The position numbers and the translations under genes were made by a program. Shown piece by piece: positions 7,298-14,996 of a DNA stretch of 17,883 nucleotides (its first letter is position 1; the number at the start of each line of letters is the position of its first letter). The DNA lies in the NCBI GenBank assembly GCA_020722645.1, contig DYKL01000026.1:1-17883 (forward strand). Direction: 5' to 3'. Under the pieces are notes generated by a model. The model worked only from the letters and a program-made list of their open reading frames with translations. It was not told where the DNA came from and ran no database searches. The DNA comes from Acetofilamentum sp. Lineage in GTDB: Bacteria; Bacteroidota; Bacteroidia; Bacteroidales; JAFGUD01.

Positions 7298-9565
7298 TTA
7301 AATCTTTATAGCCACAACAAGCACATCATCTATCTGGACATTTTCTCCTTTCCATTTTGTGAAAACATTGCTGAGAATTGTTTTTTGTTCGGCAAAAGTT
7401 TTGGTTTGAATTGACAAAAGCAATTCTTTAAAAGTTTTACTGTAAAATTTGCTGGTGTTGTCAGGATTAAACTGGTCGGAAAAGCCATCGGTAAACATCA
7501 CAATAACATCATTTTCAAGTAATTGAATTTTTTGAGATGTAAAAGGTTGCTCATTAAAATATACGCCAACCGGCTGTCTGTTTGATTTAATATGAAATAG
7601 TTTCAGATTTTTATGAACAAGATTTTTCTTTTCGTCGCTTTTTATTTGTTTTTCGGGTGAATTTTCGCGTATAATATAAATTGGACTGTTTGCTCCTGAG
7701 TATTCCATTATATTGGTTTTAGTATCAATTGAGCAAAAAGCAATATCAAAACCATCTTTGCTTTCAGAAAAATAGTATTTTTGTTTCAAAGAAGCCTTAA
7801 GATGATTTCTCATTTGATTTAAGACTTTGTCTGTGGTATCAATATCCTTGTATCTGACTATTTCATTTAATATAGATATTCCAAGCATACTTACAAACGC
7901 TCCCGGGACACCGTGACCTGTTGAATCTGCAACTGCTATTAAAATTTGTTCATTTATCTTGGTCAGCCAATAAAAATCGCCGCTAACAATATCTTTTGGC
8001 TTGTAAAAGACCAGAAAATCTTTGAAAAAATCTTTAAATGTTTCTTCAACCGGAAGCAGAGCTTGTTGGATACGTTGAGCGTAAATTATACTGTTTTTAA
8101 TTCCCTGATTTTGTTCTTCAATTTTGCGGTTTTTTTCACTGATATCTTCAAATGCTTTTTCAAGGGTATCTGATTGTGCTTTAAGTTCTTCTTTTTGCTG
8201 GTTCAGTTCTTCGTTCAGTTCTTTTAAATTATCTGCCTGTACCATCAATTCTTCTTTTTGTTTATGAAGTTGAGCGGTTCTTTCTCTTACTTTTTGTTCT
8301 AGTGTCAGGTTTGCATCATTTAATTGAATGTTTAACAGCTCATTGGCACTGTAAAGTTTGGAAAAACGAAGCGATATTGTATATGACTGTAGAAAAACAA
8401 AAGCAAAAGTGCCGACAGGCAGCAAATATATTGATTTTATGACAACCATATCAATCAAAATATCATTTATGGCAGTTCCGATAAAAATAACCAGAGCTAT
8501 TGCAGAGAAAATTGCTCCTTCCTCTTTTTTAAAAGTTGCAATTATCAGGGATACAAGTAGATATAACAAGATTATTAATGCTAATATTTGGTATGGAATC
8601 ATCAAAAATGTGAAAATTTTCACAGGTGTTACCAAGGTAAAAACAATGAAAACCGAAAGAATTAAGATAAAAAAGTAAATAATAAATTTATTCAAATATT
8701 GTTTAAAAATAGTATAAATAAAAAAGACAAAAGCTAATAATCCTGCAAAATATGCAATAAACAGCACATTAATCGAAATTTTCCAGCTTAAATCTGAAAA
8801 AAGGTTTCTAAATAAGATATCTCCAAAAAACATTGTTACAATTGCAACACTGAAACAGAATACTGAAAAATATGCAGACGCTTTATCTTGTTTCCTCTGA
8901 ATGTAAAGCCCCAGATGATACATCGAAATAATCAGCAAAACGCCTATCAGAAAAATATTCAGGTAATTTATATTGTTCGATTTTTTTGTTATTTCATTGG
9001 GTTTTCCAATTAAAATAGTGCCTGATGTGCCTATTTTTTTGTGATGAAAATTTGCAATTTGAAGAACTACCTCTAAATCGGTTGTATCGCAGTTGAAATC
9101 CACTGTTGTTGCTTTCCATTCTGGTATTGTAGTTTCTTCGGTTGTGTTTGGTGTTCCTATTTGCTGAACAAGTTTTCCGTTTACGTATAGTTTATATGCC
9201 GTTTCTATTCTCCCTATTCTGAAAGTCAAGATGTTATTGTCATCATTTACTTTTAAATGCAGCCTTAATGTTGCAAATCCATCTCCGTCAATTATTATGT
9301 CTCCGTATTTATGACCATTCCACAAAGAAGGTAACTGAACATATTTAATGTCGGAGTTTTGAATATTTTTAAAATCGGAAGGTTCAATGAGTTTATTCCA
9401 GTAAAATTCCCATTCGCCTCTTAAATCAACAATGCCGTCTTTCTCAAAATCCCAGTCAGATAAATCACAATAACCCTTTTCAACAAAATGCTTTTTTTCG
9501 GGGGAATTGCATGAATAAGCAAATAATAAAACAAAAAAAAACGTTATGTATTGTTTAAGTTTCAT
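7298..9565 (-). CDS. 7TMR-DISM membrane sensor fused to SpoIIE/PP2C phosphatase
   Basis: A 755-residue membrane signalling protein. Residues 1-19 form a signal sequence ending in FAYSC, a poor lipobox. About 30-190 is an extracellular jelly-roll sensor (LRGEWEFYWNKL, KLYVNGKLV) as found in 7TMR-DISM proteins. About 203-397 holds seven or so membrane helices. 405-488 is a coiled coil (LEQKVRERTAQLHKQKEEL). 515-755 is a SpoIIE-type Ser/Thr phosphatase with metal-binding motifs SGDFYW (Asp530), VADSTGHGVPGA (Asp547), MFTDGFSDQ and IDDVLVVAIKI. The family dephosphorylates partner-switch proteins such as anti-sigma factor antagonists. No such partner is encoded in this window, so the ligand and target are unknown. 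Confidence 0.9.
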   Translation of the reverse strand: MKLKQYITFFFVLLFAYSCNSPEKKHFVEKGYCDLSDWDFEKDGIVDLRGEWEFYWNKLIEPSDFKNIQNSDIKYVQLPSLWNGHKYGDIIIDGDGFATLRLHLKVNDDNNILTFRIGRIETAYKLYVNGKLVQQIGTPNTTEETTIPEWKATTVDFNCDTTDLEVVLQIANFHHKKIGTSGTILIGKPNEITKKSNNINYLNIFLIGVLLIISMYHLGLYIQRKQDKASAYFSVFCFSVAIVTMFFGDILFRNLFSDLSWKISINVLFIAYFAGLLAFVFFIYTIFKQYLNKFIIYFFILILSVFIVFTLVTPVKIFTFLMIPYQILALIILLYLLVSLIIATFKKEEGAIFSAIALVIFIGTAINDILIDMVVIKSIYLLPVGTFAFVFLQSYTISLRFSKLYSANELLNIQLNDANLTLEQKVRERTAQLHKQKEELMVQADNLKELNEELNQQKEELKAQSDTLEKAFEDISEKNRKIEEQNQGIKNSIIYAQRIQQALLPVEETFKDFFKDFLVFYKPKDIVSGDFYWLTKINEQILIAVADSTGHGVPGAFVSMLGISILNEIVRYKDIDTTDKVLNQMRNHLKASLKQKYYFSESKDGFDIAFCSIDTKTNIMEYSGANSPIYIIRENSPEKQIKSDEKKNLVHKNLKLFHIKSNRQPVGVYFNEQPFTSQKIQLLENDVIVMFTDGFSDQFNPDNTSKFYSKTFKELLLSIQTKTFAEQKTILSNVFTKWKGENVQIDDVLVVAIKI

Positions 9566-9613
9566 GATAGAATTAAAAGAGTTGTTTGTTTAATGACAAA
9601 AATTATGCAAAAA

Positions 9614-9997
9614 TTACAAGCATTTGTAATTTGTAACATAGAATAATTCCATATTACCAGCAGGACAATGAGAATTGTTGTCCGGTTCAATTTTTTTTGT
9701 TTCAAAATAACCTTCTATTTGGAGGTTTTCAGAACAAGGTGCTTCGTCTGTTCCGGTATGGAAACAAATTACAAGTTCTTCGCCGCTTGTAGCTGTAAAA
9801 TATCCAACCTGAAAACAATAACAGCTTATATCAACCATTACACCTGTTTTACTTTCATATTGCCCAGTATATGTATGTAATTCGTTGGTAATTTTTTCGT
9901 TATTTTCGACAATCGTCTTCTGTTTGTCTGTTTTATTTTGATTTTCTTTTTGTTTAACTGAATTACAACTTATAAGAAAAACAATCATTAAGCTCAT
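9614..9997 (-). CDS. small cysteine-containing lipoprotein, function unknown
   Basis: A 127-residue product with a short hydrophobic leader and lipobox LISC (Cys11), then a Lys/Gln/Asn-rich linker to about 40 and a compact domain rich in Cys (SCYCFQVGYF, VICFHTG, EAPCSEN, SHCPAGN, NYKCL). I do not recognise the family. The predicted leader has no positive charge. In-frame codons upstream would supply one (KKNLSINKFSL), but they contain no ATG, GTG or TTG, and an ACT stands where the usual ATG before AAA AAA would be. The true start may be non-standard or damaged. The phosphatase gene follows 48 bp downstream on the same strand. Confidence 0.65.
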   Translation of the reverse strand: MSLMIVFLISCNSVKQKENQNKTDKQKTIVENNEKITNELHTYTGQYESKTGVMVDISCYCFQVGYFTATSGEELVICFHTGTDEAPCSENLQIEGYFETKKIEPDNNSHCPAGNMELFYVTNYKCL

Positions 9998-10131
9998 TAA
10001 TGAAAACTTATTTATTGATAGATTTTTTTTAGTTTATAAATCTCTTTATCAAACAGATTTTAATTTAAAATCTTTTAAGCTTACAAATTTAAAAATATAT
10101 TTTAAACAAATTACATTACTGAAAAAAAATT

Positions 10132-10139
10132 TAATTTTG
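10132..10139 (+). promoter_or_regulatory. -7 promoter box for the HhH protein gene
   Basis: TAATTTTG followed by C matches the Bacteroidetes -7 element. The start codon is 100 bp downstream, so the leader would contain the palindrome at 10182-10211. The -33 box is weak. Confidence 0.4.
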
Positions 10140-10181
10140 CCTTGTTTTTGTACTAATTTATTTTTTATAAATTCGACAAAC

Positions 10182-10211
10182 TGTACAGACGTTGCATGCA
10201 ACGTCTCTACA
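10182..10211. repeat. 30-bp near-perfect palindrome
   Basis: The sequence is its own reverse complement except for one opposed pair. The central 20 bp, AGACGTTGCATGCAACGTCT, are a perfect palindrome. It is richer in GC than its surroundings and lies between the proposed promoter and start codon of the HhH gene. Palindromes of this GTAGAGACG...CGTCTCTAC style are dispersed repeats in some bacterial genomes. Confidence 0.85.
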
Positions 10212-10239
10212 AACTCAATAAAATCAATAAACTTTTTTA

Positions 10240-11385
10240 ATGTCATTCAAAATTAAAAAATATTTATCATTCAGAAAAAGAGACAGAATCGGCATATTAG
10301 CTTTACTTTCAATCGTTTTTTTACTCATAATAATTGACATTTCTATTCCTTTTTTAGTCAAAGAAGAACGGGCTTTTGATTACACTGCATTCACAAAAGA
10401 AATTGACAGTTTTCTACTTGCAATCAAACCTGTCGAAACAGAATATGTTTCAAAATTAGACAGTTACATCATAGCAAGATATGACACTCTGAACCTTTTC
10501 CCATTTGACCCCAATACAACAACTGACCAACAATGGCTTAATCTTGGTTTGACAGATAAGCAGATTTCTACAATAAACAATTATAAAGAAAAAGGCGGAA
10601 GATTTGTAATTAAAGACGATTTCAGAAAAATATACGGCATAAGAACAAAACAATATCAGATTCTTGAGCCATTTATTTTGTTGCCGGACGAAGAACCCGA
10701 AAAATCGAATTATGATAATAAACAAGATAACGACGAAAAGCCTAAAAAAGAGCCGGTTTTGTTTGAATTTGACCCGAACACTGCAACTGACGAAGATTAT
10801 GAAAAACTCGGTTTTACTTCAAATCAAATAAAAGTAATCAACAACTACAGGAGCAAAGGAGGTAAATTCTACAAAAAAGAAGATTTTAAGAAGATATACG
10901 TTGTTTCCGAAGAACAATACAAGCTTTGTGAGCCATATATTGTCATTAAAACCATGACTGAGGAAAAACCAATTTCTATAGTTTTTCAACCGGTTGATAT
11001 TAATACAGCAGATACAACAATGTTTAAGACATTACCCGGAATAGGTTCAGTTATTGCCTCAAGAATTGTAAAATACAGAAACAGCTTGGGCGGTTTTTAT
11101 TCAATAGAACAAATTTCTGAAGTTTACGGTATTAAAAAAGAAACTTTTGATAATATCAAACCTTATCTTGTCATTGGTAATCAGTCTGTTAAAAAAATAA
11201 ATATAAATTTTTCAGAGTATAACGACTTGGTAAAACACCCATATATTGATTCCGAAATTGCAAATTCAATTTTGGATTTCAGAAGAAAAAACGGTTTTTA
11301 CACTTCCGTTAATCAACTAATAAATAACGGTTTAGTAAATGAACAAACATTCGAAAAATTAAAAATTTATTTAACGGTTGAATAA
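10240..11385 (+). CDS. membrane-anchored protein with four helix-hairpin-helix units (ComEA-like)
   Basis: A 381-residue protein with a basic N-terminus, one membrane helix (about 17-38), and four repeats of the helix-hairpin-helix fold at about 89-147, 177-234, 251-312 and 320-380. Units 1 and 2 begin FDPNT and share NNY..KGG and the KxDF.KIY pattern, pointing to internal duplication. Unit 3 is closest to the ComEA consensus (VDINTADTTMFKTLPGIGSVIASRIVKYR), and unit 4 is degenerate. A charged linker (150-176) separates 1 from 2. ComEA proteins bind DNA during natural transformation. Here the orientation suggests a helix-anchored extracytoplasmic domain, so DNA uptake is possible but unproven. 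No other competence gene is nearby. Confidence 0.82.
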   Translation: MSFKIKKYLSFRKRDRIGILALLSIVFLLIIIDISIPFLVKEERAFDYTAFTKEIDSFLLAIKPVETEYVSKLDSYIIARYDTLNLFPFDPNTTTDQQWLNLGLTDKQISTINNYKEKGGRFVIKDDFRKIYGIRTKQYQILEPFILLPDEEPEKSNYDNKQDNDEKPKKEPVLFEFDPNTATDEDYEKLGFTSNQIKVINNYRSKGGKFYKKEDFKKIYVVSEEQYKLCEPYIVIKTMTEEKPISIVFQPVDINTADTTMFKTLPGIGSVIASRIVKYRNSLGGFYSIEQISEVYGIKKETFDNIKPYLVIGNQSVKKININFSEYNDLVKHPYIDSEIANSILDFRRKNGFYTSVNQLINNGLVNEQTFEKLKIYLTVE

Positions 11386-11411
11386 AATTTTTTTTAATAA
11401 AATATATTATG

Positions 11412-11419
11412 TAATTTTG
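11412..11419 (+). promoter_or_regulatory. -7 promoter box for rpsU
   Basis: TAATTTTG followed by C, 37 bp before the rpsU ATG, fits TAnnTTTG. A poly-T run lies about where the -33 box should be. Confidence 0.5.
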
Positions 11420-11455
11420 CAGACCAAATTTGCAAATTAAAAACTCGAGTTTATT

Positions 11456-11650
11456 ATGATTATTGTAAAAGTTAAAGAAGGCGAAAACATTGACAGAGCA
11501 TTAAGACGTTTTAAAAGAAAATTCGAAAAAACAGGCGTTATCAAAGAAATACGTGAACGTCAAGCTTTCAAAAAACCGTCAGAAGTTAAAAGAGACAGAA
11601 TGTTAAAAGCTGTTTATATCGAACATATTAAACGTGATGCCGAAAATTAA
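11456..11650 (+). CDS. rpsU: small ribosomal subunit protein bS21
   Basis: A 64-residue basic protein of the 30S subunit, which helps mRNA binding during initiation. The opening MIIVKVKEGENIDRALRRFKRKFEK is diagnostic, and the length matches the family in Bacteroidetes. It is transcribed alone, with a promoter-like box upstream and a strong hairpin terminator 22 bp downstream. Confidence 0.96.
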   Translation: MIIVKVKEGENIDRALRRFKRKFEKTGVIKEIRERQAFKKPSEVKRDRMLKAVYIEHIKRDAEN

Positions 11651-11672
11651 TGTTTTCAAGTAAATCAGAATC

Positions 11673-11699
11673 AGCCAAGTTATTTCTTGGCTTTTTTTA
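11673..11699 (+). terminator. intrinsic terminator after rpsU
   Basis: A perfect 7-bp stem AGCCAAG/CTTGGCT with a 6-nt loop is followed by a T-tract (11692-11698). It lies between the convergent rpsU and metF genes. The minus strand has a weaker T-run, so it serves mainly rpsU. Confidence 0.85.
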
Positions 11700-11702
11700 T
11701 TT

Positions 11703-12659
11703 TCAAAATGCCTTTTTTACTATTTCTTTGATGTTTTCTGATTTGCTTACAGTAAAGTAATGAATCTCCGGAACACCAAATTTAATCAGTTCTTTTGATT
11801 GATAAACAGTCCATTCCTGACCAACTTTACGGAAATCATCATCATTTTTTGTTTGTAGCAATTCTTTTGTCAATTCAAAAGGTATTTCAACATGGAAGAT
11901 TTGTGGTATTATACTTAGATCTGCTTTTTTTGTTAAAGGTTTAATTCCGGGAATGATAGGAACTTCTATTCCGGCATTTCGGCATAATTTTACAAAATCA
12001 ATATATTTTTGATTGTCAAAAAACATTTGAGTAACAATATACTCAGCACCGGCATCAATTTTTTGCTTTAAATAAAAAATATCTTGTTCAATGTTCGGGG
12101 CTTCGTTGTGTTTTTCAGGATAGCCTGCTACTCCGACCGAAAATCTGGTTTTTTTTGTGTTTTTAAGTTCTTCGTCGCAGTAAATTCCCTGATTCATTCT
12201 CATAATCTGACCAATCAATTCATTTGCATAAGCATGACCGTCTTTTTCGGGTTTAAAATATTTGTAATTCGCCGGTGGATCGCCTCGCAATACCAATAAA
12301 TTATTGATGCTCAGGAAACTTAAATCAATCAACGCATCTTCTGTTTCGCTTTTGTTGAAACCACCGCAAATAATGTGAGGAACAACTATCGTATCCTTGT
12401 ATTTATAGTTAATAGCAGCGGCAATAGCAACCGTACCGGGGCGTTTTCTTACAGTTTTCTTTTCTATAAATCCATTTTCAAGCTCTTTGTAAACAACTTC
12501 CTGCTGATGATAGGTAACGTTTATATTCATTGGGTTAAACTCTATAAGTTCATCTATTACTTTATAGATGTCCTGTATATTTCTTCCTTTCAATGGCGGC
12601 AGTATTTCAAACGAAAACAGAGTTTTTTTTGTTTCTTTCAATTTGTCTATTAGTTTCAT
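11703..12659 (-). CDS. metF: 5,10-methylenetetrahydrofolate reductase
   Basis: A cytoplasmic flavoenzyme of 318 residues that reduces methylene-THF to methyl-THF for methionine synthesis. Family marks seen: FSFEILPP (16-22, with catalytic-type Glu18), NVTYHQQ, VPHIICGG, LLVLRGDPP, FSVGVAGYPEKH, and IVTQMFFDNQKYIDFV, which binds folate and FAD in homologues. IPGIKPL follows. Length fits the bacterial family. I see no SAM riboswitch or methionine-pathway neighbour in the 130 bp upstream. It converges on rpsU. Confidence 0.95.
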   Translation of the reverse strand: MKLIDKLKETKKTLFSFEILPPLKGRNIQDIYKVIDELIEFNPMNINVTYHQQEVVYKELENGFIEKKTVRKRPGTVAIAAAINYKYKDTIVVPHIICGGFNKSETEDALIDLSFLSINNLLVLRGDPPANYKYFKPEKDGHAYANELIGQIMRMNQGIYCDEELKNTKKTRFSVGVAGYPEKHNEAPNIEQDIFYLKQKIDAGAEYIVTQMFFDNQKYIDFVKLCRNAGIEVPIIPGIKPLTKKADLSIIPQIFHVEIPFELTKELLQTKNDDDFRKVGQEWTVYQSKELIKFGVPEIHYFTVSKSENIKEIVKKAF

Positions 12660-12693
12660 TTTAAGTTAGTTGTAAATTTAAAGTATTTTACTG

Positions 12694-12701
12694 CAAAAAT
12701 A
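12694..12701 (-). promoter_or_regulatory. -7 promoter box for metF
   Basis: The minus strand reads TATTTTTG (TAnnTTTG) 34 bp before the metF ATG. No convincing -33 box. Confidence 0.4.
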
Positions 12702-12825
12702 ATAAAATTTATTTGACACTTTAATGTTAAAAATTCAAGTTAATGGTTTTCAAAACTTTTCCTTTTTTTTACAACATAAGCAACTTTTTTGAATGTCAAT
12801 AAGTCATACTTAAAAATAAAATATT

Positions 12826-13484
12826 ATGAAAATAAAAATTCTGTTTTTATACATTATTGTTTTTTTATTGTTTTCAATAATGTGACTAAAAGTCAGGTTG
12901 TTACAAATCAAGAAGCAAAAGTTTATGCACTAAATTTTTGCAAAGAACTTACCAATAACAATAATTTATCTGAACAAGAACTAATTCAGATTGATTTTTC
13001 GACGAAATCGGATTATCCGGAAGTTTATATTTTCAATATAAAAAGTGGCGGTTTTGTAATATTATCGGGCGATAAGAAGGCTTTCCCGATATTAGCATAT
13101 TCAGACAACAGTTTTATACCCGAAAATATTGATTTGTGGCATAGTTCTTTTTCTGATTGGCTTGATTTATATGTAAAACAAATCCAAATTATCAGAAATG
13201 AAGATATTAAGCCTCAAAAACAAGTAACAGAAAAATGGAAACTTCTCGAAAACAACAAAAAATTCGGGATTTTTGGTGCAAAAGATGTTGCTCCGCTTTT
13301 GTTAACCACATGGAATCAGGGCTGCGGTTACAACAGCTTATGTCCTTATGATGCTGCCGGACCTTGTAGTTACGTTTATACGGGCTGTGTTGCCACTGCA
13401 ATGGCTCAAGTTATAAGATATTTGGAATATCCTTCAACAGGAACAGGAAGCCAATGTTACACAACTTATAACGGAAGTTCATGA
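12826..13484 (+). pseudogene. truncated, frameshifted C10 (streptopain-type) peptidase
   Basis: A remnant of a secreted cysteine protease gene. The signal peptide starts at the ATG at 12826 (MKIKILFLYIIVF) but is in a different frame from the rest and stops at 12885. Adding one T to the T7 run at 12860-12866 would restore MKIKILFLYIIVFFIVFNNVTKSQVV. The body carries the inhibitory Spi-type prodomain (about residues 25-130) and then the mature-domain start APLLLTTWNQGCGYN and the active-site motif YTGCVATAMAQVIRYLEYP, with the nucleophile Cys in GCVATA. The ORF then ends after YTTYNGSS. The catalytic His region and the rest of the domain are missing. An intact-looking ORF from a TTG at 12789 exists but lacks a signal peptide. 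Two independent defects make this a pseudogene with fair confidence. Confidence 0.82.
13466..13481 (+). repeat. 16-bp inverted repeat, left arm
   Basis: TTATAACGGAAGTTCA is the exact reverse complement of 13847-13862. It forms the last codons of the peptidase remnant. Confidence 0.85.
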
Positions 13485-13616
13485 AATTTTTGATAATAAA
13501 ACACACGTAACCATCTGGCTAACAGTGATATATTAAAATATAGCGATTAAAAAATATTACCTACATAACTTCTTGATTTTAAATTTTTTCGCAAGATATA
13601 TTTTTTTTGATTACTA

Positions 13617-13743
13617 CCTTAAATCCGCAAGTTTTTCGTAAGTGGTTGCAGGTGAAAACACCTGCAACACGTAGTTTGCACCAGTCAGGTGTTTTCACCT
13701 GACTGAATTTCAGATATATAAGTATAGACTTACGGATTTAAGG
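13617..13743. mobile_element. 127-bp MITE-like element with TSD and paired internal hairpins
   Basis: Terminal inverted repeats are 15 bp with one mismatch: CCTTAAATCCGCAAG (13617-13631) against the reverse complement of 13729-13743. TACTA flanks both ends (13612-13616 and 13744-13748) as a likely 5-bp target duplication. Inside are two perfect hairpins: GTTGCAGGTG-AAAA-CACCTGCAAC (13645-13668) and AGTCAGGTG-TTTT-CACCTGACT (13683-13704). Their 16-bp cores are reverse complements of each other. No coding capacity. Confidence 0.8.
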
Positions 13744-13846
13744 TACTAAAAAAATATTAGCCAAAAAAATTTTGTCTTGCCTACGTTTTTTTGTTAAAAA
13801 TGCATGCATCACTTGATATTACTGCAATAGACCCAAATTTAGCCGG

Positions 13847-13862
13847 TGAACTTCCGTTATAA
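13847..13862 (-). repeat. 16-bp inverted repeat, right arm
   Basis: TGAACTTCCGTTATAA is the exact reverse complement of 13466-13481. The match stops at both ends of the 16-mer. Confidence 0.85.
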
Positions 13863-14020
13863 AATTAAATTTTAATTTGAAACATTAGACAAAATCAATT
13901 ATTTTCAATACACTTACAAAGATAAATAGAAATTATCCACGAAAATCTACTTGCGGCTAAAACACAAATATTAAAAAAATAAACATAACGTTGAATTATT
14001 AGTAGGAAAGATTATTCAAC

Positions 14021-14074
14021 AAAAAAACAGTCTTTAATCCATCGTTAATAAATGGTTTAAGACTGTTTTTTTTA
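14021..14074 (-). terminator. terminator after tonB, possibly bidirectional
   Basis: ACAGTCTT (14027-14034) pairs with AAGACTGT (14059-14066), with further partial pairing inside. T-runs flank it on both strands (7 on minus, 9 on plus), just past the tonB stop. Confidence 0.75.
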
Positions 14075-14114
14075 ATTTTAAAGGTGATTTTCCAGTTTAA
14101 AGTGTATTTTTTGT

Positions 14115-14801
14115 TTAGTTCAGTTCAAAAACAATTGGCAAAACAAACCACGAATTTACAGGTCTTCCGTTATTATATGCCGGTTTTTCAAAATCAGGCA
14201 ATAATTTGATTACTCTTTTTGCTTCTTCTACCAGAATAGGATCAACTTTTCCTTCGTTCAAAATTTGAATTTCACCTATGGATTTATCTTTTTTTACTAC
14301 AAATCTTACAACTACAGTCCCTTCAATTTCGTTTTCGATAGCTTCATCGGGGTAAATAACGTTTTTTGCAACAAAAATTCTTATCCCTTCTTCTCCTTCA
14401 CTTGTAAAAATTGCTTGTGATGTCGGATATATGAATACTGAGTCATCATCATTGATTTCAGGAATACTAAAATCCGGAATATCTACAAAAATAACGTCTT
14501 CTTCAAATGTAGGAAAATCAAAGGTTACAAGATCAACATCGTCTTTAACAATTTCAATAATGCTTTGATTTACATTGTTTTGTGGTGGTGGAGGCGGTGT
14601 AACTTTTTGAGGCGGCGTTGAAATAATCATTTCTTCGTCAATTATTACATCAGACATATTATCAAAAGTAATTGTCGAAACATCAGCCTGACTGTAATTA
14701 ATTGAGAATGCAACAACCATCAGAGATAATAAAAGTCCAAATAAAAAAAATGTTGAACGATAATTCTCGAGGTTAGACTTAGGGTTCTTTTTTGTTTCCA
14801 T
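14115..14801 (-). CDS. TonB-family energy transducer protein
   Basis: A 228-residue protein with a basic cytoplasmic start, one membrane helix (about 17-35), a periplasmic linker containing a short Pro run (TPPPPPQNN, about 67-76) and acidic stretches, and a TonB C-terminal domain at about 145-228 (YPDEAIENEIEGTVVVRFVVKKDKSIGEIQIL, NSWFVLPIVFEL). TonB proteins carry proton-motive energy to outer-membrane receptors. No exbB, exbD or receptor gene is adjacent, so this is one of several TonB-like proteins usual in Bacteroidetes, and its partner is unknown. The linker is shorter and more acidic than in classical TonB. A weak Fur-like site lies upstream. Confidence 0.87.
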   Translation of the reverse strand: METKKNPKSNLENYRSTFFLFGLLLSLMVVAFSINYSQADVSTITFDNMSDVIIDEEMIISTPPQKVTPPPPPQNNVNQSIIEIVKDDVDLVTFDFPTFEEDVIFVDIPDFSIPEINDDDSVFIYPTSQAIFTSEGEEGIRIFVAKNVIYPDEAIENEIEGTVVVRFVVKKDKSIGEIQILNEGKVDPILVEEAKRVIKLLPDFEKPAYNNGRPVNSWFVLPIVFELN

Positions 14802-14848
14802 AATGTGAGTTTTTTAAGGTTATTTTTATAAAAATACGCACATTATAA

Positions 14849-14863
14849 AGGCAATGATTATCG
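14849..14863 (-). promoter_or_regulatory. possible Fur-like operator upstream of tonB
   Basis: On the minus strand CGATAATCATTGCCT matches 10 of 14 fixed positions of the 7-1-7 Fur consensus TGATAATnATTATCA. It lies 48-62 bp before the ATG. Chance matches are common in AT-rich DNA. Confidence 0.25.
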
Positions 14864-14904
14864 TTTTATATAAAATTATGTTAATAAAACTAATTTAAGG
14901 TTTT

Positions 14905-14945
14905 TAAATAAAAGACTAATAAATTGATTATAAATTTATTAGGCT
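14905..14945 (-). terminator. candidate terminator after serS
   Basis: A perfect 10-bp stem CTAATAAATT (14916-14925) / AATTTATTAG (14933-14942) is followed on the minus strand by a T-rich run. It lies about 55 bp past the serS stop. The stem is AT-rich and so of modest strength. Confidence 0.5.
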
Positions 14946-14996
14946 TTGTTTTATTGTGGTTTGTAATTAAAATATTTTAATAATATTTTAATAATT

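Larger units (their letters stand above)
13485..14020. other. gene-free region after the peptidase remnant
   Basis: No ORF is supported here. It holds the MITE-like element (13617-13743) and the right arm of the 16-bp inverted repeat (13847-13862). The remainder (13485-13611, 13749-13846 and 13863-14020) is AT-rich with nothing I can identify. Confidence 0.7.

Noticed and set aside
10049..10246. Minus-strand 65-codon ORF
   Set aside because: It spans the palindrome and spacer repeats, overlaps the start of the HhH gene, and has no recognisable feature.
12660..12790. SAM or cobalamin riboswitch upstream of metF
   Set aside because: The region is short, AT-rich, and shows no conserved stems of those riboswitches.
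12789..13484. Intact C10 peptidase ORF starting at TTG 12789
   Set aside because: The start is TTG and the N-terminus lacks a signal peptide. A proper one is present one frame over from the ATG at 12826, so a frameshift explains the data better.
13466..13862. Invertible promoter of a phase-variation system
   Set aside because: No recombinase gene is in the window, and I see no promoter box at the ends. The inverted repeat is reported, but not as a phase switch.
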